Below are positions 24,703 to 32,316 of a stretch of DNA of 32,316 bases, piece by piece. Source of the stretch: Oscillospiraceae bacterium (lineage in GTDB: Bacteria; Bacillota; Clostridia; Oscillospirales; Oscillospiraceae); NCBI GenBank assembly GCA_015068235.1, contig SVKY01000026.1, positions 1 through 32,316 of the forward strand. The letters are read 5' to 3'. The position numbers and the translations under genes were made by a program. Position 1 is the stretch's first letter. The number at the start of each line of letters is the position of its first letter. Under the pieces are notes generated by a model. The model worked only from the letters and a program-made list of their open reading frames with translations. It did no database searches and was not told where the DNA came from.

Positions 24703-25800
24703 TTACAATATCTCGAGCCACTGTAACAGCTCGATGCCAAGGAATGTACAAACGGACAAAATTGCGGTCCAAATTCCGAACCATTTCCAATATTTTCCCT
24801 TATCCATGGGCAGATCACCGACAAACTTGCCTGTCTGACCGTTCATGGCGAAGGTGAATTTCTGACCGTTCCAGCTCGTATTGAGCAGCCAAACGGGGTA
24901 AAGGGCATATTTTGCCTTGCCGTTATTCAGCCGAATGCTGCTGCGCTCTGGTACGACAGAGCTATAGCCTGCCGTGGTTGCGGCAAAGCTTTCTTCGGTG
25001 CTGCGACGAATGCGAGCGTTGGCGCGATCAATGCTCTGCTCGGAGGAAATGTCGTATTTGTCCGCCAAATAGCCCGACAGATATGCCGTTTGGAAATCCA
25101 CCGCCTTGGAAAGATCGAACGGTTCAATGGATTCCATCAGATCATCTGCCATTTTCTCAGAGCCGTCCACGGGAACGCTGTCAAAGGCAATCTGACCGCT
25201 TCGCAACAGGGCATAGTGACGAGTTTCGGTGTAATTGTAATTTGAGTCGCTCCAAACACGGATCTTCGTGCCGTGGTAGCGGATATTCGCATCGACCTCG
25301 GCATCAAACAGCCAGAACGGAACGTAAACACCCTTGATCTCGTCAAGGTGATTTTCGTCCTTGAAGGCGTTGGGAACAAGGGTCTTGCCCTCAAGATGCT
25401 TTCTCAAAGCTGCCTTGGCAGCCTCCTTGTCGAGCTGGAAGGGAATGACAAGATCAGGCTTCAATTCTCCTGCCAAGCGGCCCATAAAAATGACGGGATT
25501 GCCGCAATACGGGCAGTGCATCGCCGCTGTGGTCGCCTCGGCAATGATCTCGCCGCCGCAGCTTTGGCAGCCGAAAATGTTCATGTTGGCAGCCTCAGCA
25601 CCGGACCACTCGGAGCCGCCCGAGGTGTCCCATTGCATCTGATCTTCGGGCATTTCCTGATGCAAGGATTCGTCATAGGCTTTGAGGGATTCCAAATCAA
25701 ACTCGCTGTCGCAGTAAGGGCACTTCATTTGTTGCGAGCGGCTGTCAAATTCGACCTGACCACCGCAACAGGGGCACTTGTACTGTAGCATTGTGTCCAA
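24703..25800 (-). CDS. Double zinc-ribbon membrane protein (YdjG-like)
   Basis: A 365-residue protein with two N-terminal zinc ribbons: Cys9/Cys12 with Cys27/Cys30, and Cys78/Cys81 with Cys96/Cys99. A beta-rich middle includes GVYVPFWLFDAEVDANIRY and later YALYPVWLLNTSW, repeats of a 'YVPFW/YPVWL' strand. One C-terminal helix (about 338-360) ends the protein. The layout matches Bacillus YdjG, which partners a TPM and an SPFH protein. The start is TTG 25800: AAGGAG is correctly spaced for it but 17 bases from the first ATG. It is the middle gene of the operon, separated from the SPFH gene by element (d). Confidence 0.85.
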   Translation of the reverse strand: MDTMLQYKCPCCGGQVEFDSRSQQMKCPYCDSEFDLESLKAYDESLHQEMPEDQMQWDTSGGSEWSGAEAANMNIFGCQSCGGEIIAEATTAAMHCPYCGNPVIFMGRLAGELKPDLVIPFQLDKEAAKAALRKHLEGKTLVPNAFKDENHLDEIKGVYVPFWLFDAEVDANIRYHGTKIRVWSDSNYNYTETRHYALLRSGQIAFDSVPVDGSEKMADDLMESIEPFDLSKAVDFQTAYLSGYLADKYDISSEQSIDRANARIRRSTEESFAATTAGYSSVVPERSSIRLNNGKAKYALYPVWLLNTSWNGQKFTFAMNGQTGKFVGDLPMDKGKYWKWFGIWTAILSVCTFLGIELLQWLEIL

Positions 25801-25829
25801 GCTATCAACTCCTTTTCCAATTCATTGTT

Positions 25830-25930
25830 AAATTCCGATTTATCTTTCAGTTTGCACAGGCTAAGGCTTCTCTTTGATGAGAAGGCTTTGACCTGCGCAA
25901 ATATGAAACTCACCGATCAATCGGAATTTA
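25830..25930. repeat. Modular MITE-like element (d), 101 bp
   Basis: Ends AATTCCGATTTATC (25831-25844) and CGATCAATCGGAATTT (25914-25929). The interior shares GCACAGGCTAAGGCTTCTC with element (a) and carries a CTTCTC/GAGAAG hairpin. It sits inside an operon, between the SPFH and zinc-ribbon genes, and could attenuate transcription. Confidence 0.8.
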
Positions 25931-25937
25931 CAATTAA

Positions 25938-27326
25938 TTACTTGATATCGCTGTCGTTGAAGATATCGCCGCATTCGGGGCAGAATTTGGGCGGATTCTT
26001 CGGGTCGGCAGGCTCCCAGCCGCACTTATCGCACTTGTATAGCGGTGCGTCCGCTGGCTTCTTAGCGCCGCACTCGGGGCAGAATTTGCCCTTGTTCACC
26101 TTGCCGCAGGCGCATTTCCAACCGTCTTCGGGCTTCTTTGCGCCGCATTCGGGGCAGAATTTGCCTTGCACAACTGCGCCACAAGCGCACTTCCAGCTAT
26201 CCGCAGACGGCTTCGCCTCAGGCTTCTTCGCGCCGCATTCCATGCAGAACTTACCCTGTGCATTTGCGCCGCAGGAGCACTTCCAACCATCGGCAGCAGG
26301 TGCGCTTGCCTGCTGCATCTGTTGCTGCTGCATGCCCATATTGTAAAGATTCTGCGCATTCAAGCCACCTGCGCCCTGCGCCATATTCATGCCCATAAAG
26401 CCCATCATAGCGCCGTTGGGGTTGCCGGCAGCGGTCTTCATTGCCTCAGCCTGCGCATCGACCAGGGTTGCGGCAGCAGCGGTCGGGTTGCTCAGGGTCT
26501 GAATTCGACGGATCGCATCTGCCTGCTCGGTCGGGATCGAGGGCGGATTCATTGAGATCGACACGACCTGCAAGCCACGTGTCTTGCCCCACTTTTCGGC
26601 AAGCTCTGCGTTGACGGCATCTGCCAGCTCGTTGACATGGCGGCTGATCTCGCTCGGACGCAGCTCTAAGTCAACCAGTCTGCCCAGCGCCGGCTGCAAT
26701 GCGTTAATGAACTCGGTCTTGAGCTGATTGTCAATTTCGCTTCTCGGGTATTCCTCGGAAACATTGCCGCAGACGTTCGTATAGAACAGCAGCGGATCGA
26801 CGATCTTATAAGAATAAATACCGTTGCAGCGCAGATCGACATCCATGTCCAAGCCGATGCGCTTATCGACCACACGGAACATGATGGGTGTCGGTGTGCC
26901 GAACTTGTTGTCCATGATCTCCTTGGTGTTGAAGTAATAAACACGCTGATCGTTGCCGGTGTCGCCGCCGTATGTAAAGCGCTTGCCGATGGACTTGAAG
27001 GTGTCGATGATGCTCTTACCCAGAGAGCCCGAGAAAATGCTGGGCTCTGAGGATTTGTCGTAGGTATAAAGACCGGGCTCTGCGCAGACCTCAACGATCT
27101 TGCCCTGCTCGACAATGATCATGCACTGACCGTCGGCAACAGAGATACCGGAGCCGTTGGAAATGATGTTATCGCTGCCCTTGGTGTTGGAGCTTCTGCC
27201 GGAGACCTGCTTTTTGCCTTTGACAACAAGGATATCCTTGTCGATCGCCTCACAGAGGAAATATTCCTTCCACTGATCGGCAAGTACGCCGCCGAGGGCG
27301 CCAATGCCTGCTTTGATAAGACCCAT
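25938..27326 (-). CDS. SPFH-domain protein with four C-terminal zinc ribbons (YdjI-like)
   Basis: A 462-residue protein. The N-terminal MGLIKAGIGALGGVLADQW lacks a signal peptide. An SPFH/band-7 region (about 30-270) contains MIIVEQGKIVEVCAEPGLYTYD and the LDMDVDLRCNGIYSYKI strands. A Gln/Met/Ala-rich linker (about 300-345) leads to four zinc ribbons. Three are near-identical, of the form WKCxCG...GKFCxECGAKKP (346-425), and the last is CDKCGW...FCPECGD (427-455). It belongs to the YdjI ('virion core-like') group. SPFH proteins form membrane-associated scaffolds, and the Bacillus member acts in envelope stress. AAAGGAG precedes the ATG. It is the first gene of the operon; no clear promoter was found in the 45 bases before element (e). 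Confidence 0.88.
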   Translation of the reverse strand: MGLIKAGIGALGGVLADQWKEYFLCEAIDKDILVVKGKKQVSGRSSNTKGSDNIISNGSGISVADGQCMIIVEQGKIVEVCAEPGLYTYDKSSEPSIFSGSLGKSIIDTFKSIGKRFTYGGDTGNDQRVYYFNTKEIMDNKFGTPTPIMFRVVDKRIGLDMDVDLRCNGIYSYKIVDPLLFYTNVCGNVSEEYPRSEIDNQLKTEFINALQPALGRLVDLELRPSEISRHVNELADAVNAELAEKWGKTRGLQVVSISMNPPSIPTEQADAIRRIQTLSNPTAAAATLVDAQAEAMKTAAGNPNGAMMGFMGMNMAQGAGGLNAQNLYNMGMQQQQMQQASAPAADGWKCSCGANAQGKFCMECGAKKPEAKPSADSWKCACGAVVQGKFCPECGAKKPEDGWKCACGKVNKGKFCPECGAKKPADAPLYKCDKCGWEPADPKNPPKFCPECGDIFNDSDIK

Positions 27327-27370
27327 AATTGTTCTCCTTTCTAAACTCCCTCTGCCCCGAAATATTCGCT

Positions 27371-27516
27371 AAATTCCGATTTATCGGTGAGTTTTGTTTT
27401 TCAAATTGTAGGGGCGGACGACTCTGTCCGCCCACACGAAGTGCCTGCACGGGCGCACAGAGTCGTGCGCCCCTACGGTGTCAAAACGCAGCCAACAACT
27501 CGATAAATCGGGATTT
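27371..27516. repeat. Modular MITE-like element (e), 146 bp
   Basis: Ends AAATTCCGATTTATCGGTGAG-type (from 27371) and CGATAAATCGGGATTT (27501-27516), with the GTAGGGGCGGACG hairpin inside (27407-27475). It matches element (c) with three differences. It fills most of the 331-base divergent gap between the SPFH operon and apeB; the rest is AT-rich DNA and the apeB promoter. Confidence 0.9.
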
Positions 27517-27600
27517 GGGGCTCAAGAGGGTATGATACAAAATCATTATAACATCATTCTTGCCAAGGTGCAATATTGGAAGAAAAAATTTTTTATTGCA

Positions 27601-27629
27601 TTGCGTGACGGCGAAATATATGTTATACT
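27601..27629 (+). promoter_or_regulatory. apeB promoter
   Basis: TTGCGT (27601-27606), a 17-base spacer and TATACT (27624-27629), about 28 bases before the start codon. Confidence 0.65.
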
Positions 27630-27657
27630 CATAGCAAACGAGAAAAGGAGGGCTATC

Positions 27658-28926
27658 ATGTCCGATTACAATACAAATTTATGCCGTTTTTTAGACGGCG
27701 GGATCTCGCCTTATCATACCGTTGCGCAGTCGGCGCAGTTTTTGGAGGAAAACGGTTTTTCCTCCCTGGAGCTCGGAAAGCCCTTTGAGATCAAAAAGGG
27801 CGGAAAATACTATGTACAAAGCGGCACCTTCTTAGCTGCTTTCACGGTTGGTTCGGAAGCGGATTATTTCCGCATCGCAGCCAGCCACACCGATTGGCCG
27901 TGTCTGCGCATCAAGCCGCAGCCTGAAATGCTTGCAGGCGGCTGCTGCAAGCTGAGCGTGGAGAATTACGGCGGCGGCATTTTTTCCTCTTGGCTGGACA
28001 GACCTTTGTCCCTTGCAGGCGTTGTCATGCTCAAAGCCGACCGTCCGAGCAAGATTGATGCTCGTTTGATCTCTTGGGATCAGCCGCTTTTGACCATTCC
28101 GAACCTCGCAATTCACATGAACCGTGAGGTCAACAAGGGCGTTCCTCTGAAGGCGAACGTCGATATGCTGCCCATTTGCAGAGCGGTGCAGGACGGCTTT
28201 TCCAAGGACGGGTATCTGCTGAGCAAAATTGCGGAAAAGCTTCAGGTCGAAAAAGAGGAGATCTTGTCCTTCGAGCTGTATGTCTACTGCGCAGAGAAGG
28301 CAGAATATATCGGCTTTGAAAAAGATTTTATCTCCTCGCCCCGATTGGACAACCTTTCGAGCGTACATGCGACCCTGGATGGCTTGGTAAAGACCAGCGG
28401 AAAGGGAATCAATATGGCGATCTTGTTCGACAACGAGGAGATCGGCAGCAACACACGCCGTGGCGGTGACAGCATGACCCTAAGCGTGATTATGGAAAAA
28501 ATTGCCCTTGCCATCGGCATGGACAGAGCGGCATTTTTGGATGCCTGCACGAATGGCATGCTGCTTTCATGCGATGCGGCGCATGCCGCACATCCGAATC
28601 ATATGGAATTTGCAGACGGTGCGCATGCACCGCTTCTGAACCGTGGCGTTTCCTTAAAGCGTTCGCCCAGATATTCCTCCGTGACGGAGACCTGCGCCGT
28701 GATCGCTGCTTTGTGCGATGCGCACGACATTCCGTTGCAGACCTATATGAACCGTGCTGATCTGCCCGGTGGTGGAACGGTCGGTTCGATGGCATCATCC
28801 ATCTTGGCGATGCCGGCAGCCGATGTCGGTGTGCCGATCTTGGCGATGCACTCTGCCCGTGAGATGATGGGCTCGAGAGATCAGGAGGCATTTTGCCGCC
28901 TGTGCGAAGCATTTTTTGATGAATGA
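27658..28926 (+). CDS. apeB: M18-family aminopeptidase
   Basis: A 422-residue zinc exopeptidase that removes N-terminal, preferably acidic, residues from peptides in the cytoplasm. The family's metal and catalytic residues are in place: His77 and Asp79 in SHTDWPCLR, Asp231 in SPRLDNLSS, Glu260-Glu261 in FDNEEIGS, Asp306 in LSCDAAHA and His398 in LAMHSAREM. The start at ATG 27658 follows AAAAGGAGG. The open frame continues upstream to 27478, but those 60 codons run through the repeat and promoter. The last bases touch the next gene's leader, so it probably shares a transcript with the SLH protein. Confidence 0.93.
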   Translation: MSDYNTNLCRFLDGGISPYHTVAQSAQFLEENGFSSLELGKPFEIKKGGKYYVQSGTFLAAFTVGSEADYFRIAASHTDWPCLRIKPQPEMLAGGCCKLSVENYGGGIFSSWLDRPLSLAGVVMLKADRPSKIDARLISWDQPLLTIPNLAIHMNREVNKGVPLKANVDMLPICRAVQDGFSKDGYLLSKIAEKLQVEKEEILSFELYVYCAEKAEYIGFEKDFISSPRLDNLSSVHATLDGLVKTSGKGINMAILFDNEEIGSNTRRGGDSMTLSVIMEKIALAIGMDRAAFLDACTNGMLLSCDAAHAAHPNHMEFADGAHAPLLNRGVSLKRSPRYSSVTETCAVIAALCDAHDIPLQTYMNRADLPGGGTVGSMASSILAMPAADVGVPILAMHSAREMMGSRDQEAFCRLCEAFFDE

Positions 28927-28937
28927 AGGAGAGAAGT

Positions 28938-30836
28938 ATGAAAAGAGTATTTCGTTTGATTGCAGTGCTTTTGATCGTGGCGATGCTGCCTTTGACGGCA
29001 TTTGCCGAAAAGGTTTCTGTGGAGGATTTTATTTTTCCTGACGATTGGAGCCGAGACGCACTGATGTTTGCTGTGGAAAACGGCATTTTGGCAGGCGATG
29101 AAAATCGCAACCTTAACCCGACCAACAATATCACCCGTGCGGAAATGGCAGCTGTTTTGGTGCGTCTTTTGGGCGCAACCGATACGACCGATCTTTCGCA
29201 GTATGAGGACGTCAGCGAAGATGCGTGGTACTACTCAGAGTTGTCAACTGCGGTCGCATCAGGTATTTTCAGCGGTACATCCGATAAAACCATGCACCCG
29301 ATGAACCCCATCACCCGTGAGCAGGCGATCGTGGTTTTGTCCCGTGCATTCGGCATTGTCAGCGATGAACGTGAGGCGTGGAAGGAGTTTGCCGACAGCT
29401 TCTATTTCTATGACTATTCCAAGGATTGCGTGTGTGCCATGCTGGAGGTCGGCGCAGCCAAGGGCTATAGCGATAACACTTTCAATCCGCAGGGCTATAT
29501 CACCCGTGCGGAGGTTGCAAGCCTGCTTTATAACCTCCTCGATGTCATTGCTGACGAGCCGCAAGAGATCCCCTTGGAGGGCTTCGTGCTCTACCGTGGC
29601 AGTGAGGAGCTGCCCGAGGAGCTGTATTTGGAAGGCACACTCATTGTTGGACCTGCGGTAGAGCCTGAGTTCAGCGCAGGTGATTGGGAAATTACCGATG
29701 CACTGATCCTGCGCACGGGCGAAAATACCGATGCCGATCTGAGCGGCTTGATTACGAAAAAGCTCGTCTGCGCACCCCGCAGCGGTAAGGTTGAAGGCGG
29801 CAGGGCAGATACCGTATTCCTCTGGGGCAGCGGCTGCAGATATGAAGGAAATGCCATGCAGCTTTGCCAGATCGACGGCACGCAGGAGGCAGACGGCAAT
29901 TTCCTGGAAGTTTCCATTCGCAGCGGTAAGCTGACCTTTGATGGCAGTGCAGATGAGCTTTCCATGACCGCCGATACCGAGCTGAAGCTCGAAGGCTCTG
30001 CGCAAAGCCTTGTTCTTGACGGCATGAACGCCAAGGTCTCGGGCAGCGGCTATGCCGACACCATCGTTGCAAACCGTGCCAACTGCACCTATGATATTTC
30101 CTATAACAGCCTGGATGACAGTCTGTATCAGTCGTATTACAAGGAGCATGATGCCGCACTTGACACCGTCAAGACCCAGCGAGTGCCCTGCACCGTGGAA
30201 AAGGATACCGATCTCTTCTCCGATCAACATTTGACCAACAAGATCGGTGAGGTTTCGGAGGGCTCTACGGTTTATAACGAATTCCATCCCGCAGGCGATT
30301 CCTTCCAGGTCACCTTTACCGATGCCGAGGGAAATGAGCGCAGCGGTTGGTTGTACCGTTGGGATTGCTTCATTCCCGATGAAGAAGTCATCACTTGGGA
30401 CAGCGATCTGGATTATTCCGATGCGACCAAGGAGGGCTTTGTCAACCTCAATCAGTATGCCTCTCAGACGGAATATCTGATTTGGATCAGCCGTTACACC
30501 CAGCGAGTAATTATTTTCACTGGCTCGAAGGGCAATTGGAAGGTGTTTAAGACCTTCATGTGCAGCAGCGGCGCAAATAACACCCCCACTCCGCAGGGTG
30601 TTTATGAGGTCGAGGCGCACTATGGTTCGTGGTATTTTGACTATTACATGGTTTATACCGCCACGGGCTTCTACGGCGATACCGCATTCCATTCCACGCT
30701 CTATAATTTTGACGGAAGTCACTTTGACGAGCGTTTGGGCATTCCTCTGTCGCACGGCTGCATCCGTATGAGCGATGTGGATGCGGAATATATCTACGAC
30801 ACGATTCCGTTCGGAACGGCAGTTGTTGTTTGGTAA
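28938..30836 (+). CDS. SLH-domain L,D-transpeptidase, surface protein
   Basis: A 632-residue exported cell-wall protein. The signal peptide is about residues 1-24, ending LPLTAFA. Three SLH domains (about 27-200), each with a TRAE/TRE motif, bind secondary wall polymer. A beta-rich middle (about 205-400) has no motif I recognise. An SH3-like module (about 416-480) starts PCTVEKDTDLFS. The YkuD L,D-transpeptidase domain (about 512-632) has HSTLYN and the catalytic SHGCIRMS with Cys608. It should make 3-3 peptide cross-links or attach protein to peptidoglycan. AAGGAGAG supports ATG 28938 over the upstream ATG at 28923. Confidence 0.92.
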   Translation: MKRVFRLIAVLLIVAMLPLTAFAEKVSVEDFIFPDDWSRDALMFAVENGILAGDENRNLNPTNNITRAEMAAVLVRLLGATDTTDLSQYEDVSEDAWYYSELSTAVASGIFSGTSDKTMHPMNPITREQAIVVLSRAFGIVSDEREAWKEFADSFYFYDYSKDCVCAMLEVGAAKGYSDNTFNPQGYITRAEVASLLYNLLDVIADEPQEIPLEGFVLYRGSEELPEELYLEGTLIVGPAVEPEFSAGDWEITDALILRTGENTDADLSGLITKKLVCAPRSGKVEGGRADTVFLWGSGCRYEGNAMQLCQIDGTQEADGNFLEVSIRSGKLTFDGSADELSMTADTELKLEGSAQSLVLDGMNAKVSGSGYADTIVANRANCTYDISYNSLDDSLYQSYYKEHDAALDTVKTQRVPCTVEKDTDLFSDQHLTNKIGEVSEGSTVYNEFHPAGDSFQVTFTDAEGNERSGWLYRWDCFIPDEEVITWDSDLDYSDATKEGFVNLNQYASQTEYLIWISRYTQRVIIFTGSKGNWKVFKTFMCSSGANNTPTPQGVYEVEAHYGSWYFDYYMVYTATGFYGDTAFHSTLYNFDGSHFDERLGIPLSHGCIRMSDVDAEYIYDTIPFGTAVVVW

Positions 30837-30859
30837 AAAATTGGCTTTACAATATAACG

Positions 30860-30885
30860 AGAGGCGCTGCGAAAGCAGCGCCTCT
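30860..30885 (+). terminator. Intrinsic terminator after the SLH protein
   Basis: An 11-bp GC-rich stem AGAGGCGCTGC/GCAGCGCCTCT with GAAA tetraloop, followed by TTGGTGTTTT. It lies between two convergent genes and may serve the plus strand mainly. Confidence 0.8.
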
Positions 30886-30910
30886 TTGGTGTTTTATGCG
30901 ATTGTTAAAA

Positions 30911-32316
30911 TCAGCCGATCTTGTAGAGTGTGGTGGTCTGATCCTTGGTGTTGTTGGTGGTGTTCTTGTAGCAACGGAAGTTCGGGGAAGAAACAACGGA
31001 CATGTCGCCCATGTTGTTGTCGTAAACGCCGATGTAACGAACGTTGCCGCTGGGATCGCTTAGGCTCAGATAGCCGTCAACCATGGTGATGGCCGCTGCC
31101 TCAGCGTCTGCGCGCAGACCGTTGTTGTTATCGATCGCGTACAGACCAACGCCGTCGCCACAGTACAGGTAAACCTGACCGTCCACGATCTTGACCGTCC
31201 AATACATGGCTTCGTTGAAGGTGCCGTCAAACTCAGCAGCATTGCTTGCAGGCGTTGCGCCGAAGTTGCTCAGCAGAACAAAATCCTTGTCGGTCATCTC
31301 GGGGCTGGTGTGAACAACGATCGCAATGACGTCGCCGTCCTTCAGATCGGCAAAGTCGATCTCGGGCAGAACGTTGTTGAGGTCTCTGTCGCAAGTATCG
31401 CAGAAGCCATCGGAATCTTCATCAACACAATCAATCATGGGGATCGTCTCGATCTTGGTCTCGCCGCACACGGTGCAGGTGTAGGTGATCTCGCCCTGAG
31501 CAGTACAGGTTGCCTCCAGGGTCACTTCGCCATCATTCCAAACGTGATCACAGGGGACAACGATTTCGCCGATCTCACGGAAGGTGAAGGTGTAGATGGA
31601 GGTGTCAGTGCCCATGCCGAAAACGGTGAACACTTCTTTGTAGTATTCGATGTACTGCGCCTTTTCGCCATTGTAGAGGAAGTTTGCCAGACGGATGAAG
31701 TAGCCGCCTTCAGTCTCCTCAAGAACGAACTCGGTGTACTCATTTGCTTCGTCAACAAGCGCCATGTTGGTGCCGTCACAGAACAGATACTTGCCGTCCT
31801 CGGTGATAAAGGAGGTGACGCCGCCAACGGTCTCGATCTTGAACAGTGCGATGTTGGTAGCCTCGGTTCTCAGCTTGTTTTCAGCGTTCAGGGTAGCTGC
31901 GGCGGAAACGAACTGATCCTTGGTAGAGCCGGAGGAGCTGGTGTAGGTGCTGATCTCGCTCGTCATAGCCTTAGCGTTTGCGTCGTTGTAAATTGCAAAG
32001 TATTCTTCGACGTTGGGATCCTCAGCGATGATCTCGATTCTGCCTTCGCCGTTGATGTCGCCGTAGTTAGCGCCGAGGACGGAGTTGTCAGCCTTGATGG
32101 TGGGCAGTTCGCCTTCTACAGGGAAGGAGGCAGCATAGTTTGCAAGTACGAGGTAGTCTTCCATGACATAGTCAAGGACATTGACAGCACCGTCGAACAT
32201 TGCAAAGCCGTCGCCCAGATCACGCAGGGTGTAGTTGTAGCCTGCCAGGTTGTAGGTTGCCTCAAGATCGAGGGGTTCGCCTGCGACCATGACGTTCTTG
32301 ACACGGTATTCGCCGG
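30911..32316 (-). CDS. Surface 5'-nucleotidase, C-terminal part (5' end missing)
   Basis: The frame is open to the right edge, so only the last 467 or so residues are seen. The first visible part, GEYRVKNVMVAGEPLD with TYNLAGYNYTLRDLGDGFAMF, is the C-terminal substrate-binding domain of UshA-type 5'-nucleotidases, which release phosphate and nucleosides outside the cell. After it come two related beta-rich modules (about 110-240 and 315-467 of the fragment, both ending in FxxxxxG/TxxLYKIG-like strands). Between them is a cysteine-rich linker, CDHVWNDGEV...CTVCGETK, with a calcium-loop-like DEDSDGFCDTCDRD. The metal-binding catalytic domain must lie outside the window. Confidence 0.8.
   Translation of the reverse strand, partial: GEYRVKNVMVAGEPLDLEATYNLAGYNYTLRDLGDGFAMFDGAVNVLDYVMEDYLVLANYAASFPVEGELPTIKADNSVLGANYGDINGEGRIEIIAEDPNVEEYFAIYNDANAKAMTSEISTYTSSSGSTKDQFVSAAATLNAENKLRTEATNIALFKIETVGGVTSFITEDGKYLFCDGTNMALVDEANEYTEFVLEETEGGYFIRLANFLYNGEKAQYIEYYKEVFTVFGMGTDTSIYTFTFREIGEIVVPCDHVWNDGEVTLEATCTAQGEITYTCTVCGETKIETIPMIDCVDEDSDGFCDTCDRDLNNVLPEIDFADLKDGDVIAIVVHTSPEMTDKDFVLLSNFGATPASNAAEFDGTFNEAMYWTVKIVDGQVYLYCGDGVGLYAIDNNNGLRADAEAAAITMVDGYLSLSDPSGNVRYIGVYDNNMGDMSVVSSPNFRCYKNTTNNTKDQTTTLYKIG

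Noticed and set aside
24703-25791. ATG 25791 as start of the zinc-ribbon protein
   Set aside because: The ribosome site is 17 bases away from it but correctly placed for the TTG at 25800.
12295-27516. Possible CRISPR-like repeats
   Set aside because: The repeats are dispersed, not regularly spaced, lack unique spacers and have no cas genes nearby; terminal inverted repeats explain them better.
29259-30755. Minus-strand open frame of 498 codons opposite the SLH protein
   Set aside because: Shadow of a clear signal-peptide/SLH/YkuD gene on the other strand.

Overview
The window is the replication-origin segment of a chromosome from a low- to mid-GC Gram-positive anaerobe. The order dnaA - dnaN - S4 protein (yaaA) - recF - remB - gyrB - gyrA is the classical Firmicutes origin arrangement. 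RNase Y, an L-cysteine desulfidase, SLH surface domains and gut-clostridial intergenic repeats point to class Clostridia, most likely an uncultured Oscillospirales/Ruminococcaceae-type gut bacterium. The genus cannot be fixed from the sequence alone.

Layout. Positions 1-169 are a chain of small palindromes. 190-761 is a minus-strand tRNA operon (Gly-TCC, Arg-TCT, His-GTG, Gln-TTG, Lys-TTT) with its own promoter and two terminators. A small zinc-ribbon membrane protein (885-1295, minus) diverges from dnaA. 1406-1480 and 2845-3024 hold the origin signals: DnaA-box-like 9-mers of the type TTWTGCACA, and a run of DnaA-trios beside the last box. dnaA to gyrA (1515-10321) run to the right. A second, inverted copy of the palindrome chain follows gyrA. 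Next come ycxB-hemW, argS, a two-permease plus one-ATPase ABC exporter (14586-18190), and the convergent gene rny.

From 20016 the content is more accessory: an XRE regulator divergent from a 61-residue acidic protein, a DUF2079 membrane protein, a cysteine desulfidase (cyuA), a candidate small RNA, and a three-gene minus-strand operon (SPFH with four zinc ribbons, zinc-ribbon membrane protein, TPM protein). That operon resembles the Bacillus ydjGHI envelope-stress genes but has no pspA beside it. An M18 aminopeptidase, an SLH/L,D-transpeptidase cell-wall protein and the 3' part of a surface 5'-nucleotidase close the window.

Two repeat families dominate the intergenic space. One is a modular MITE-like family whose ends are AATTCCGATTTATCG and its inverse. 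Five copies (12295, 14434, 16260, 25830, 27371) carry different interiors, and there is one solo end at 23870. The other is the chain of hairpins at 1-169 and 10337-10493. Both create false N-terminal extensions and false small ORFs; starts for argS, apeB and other genes were chosen with this in mind. The most interesting observation is the pairing of a uniform G-variant DnaA box with a changed recognition motif (KNHTTV for RDHTTV) in DnaA.
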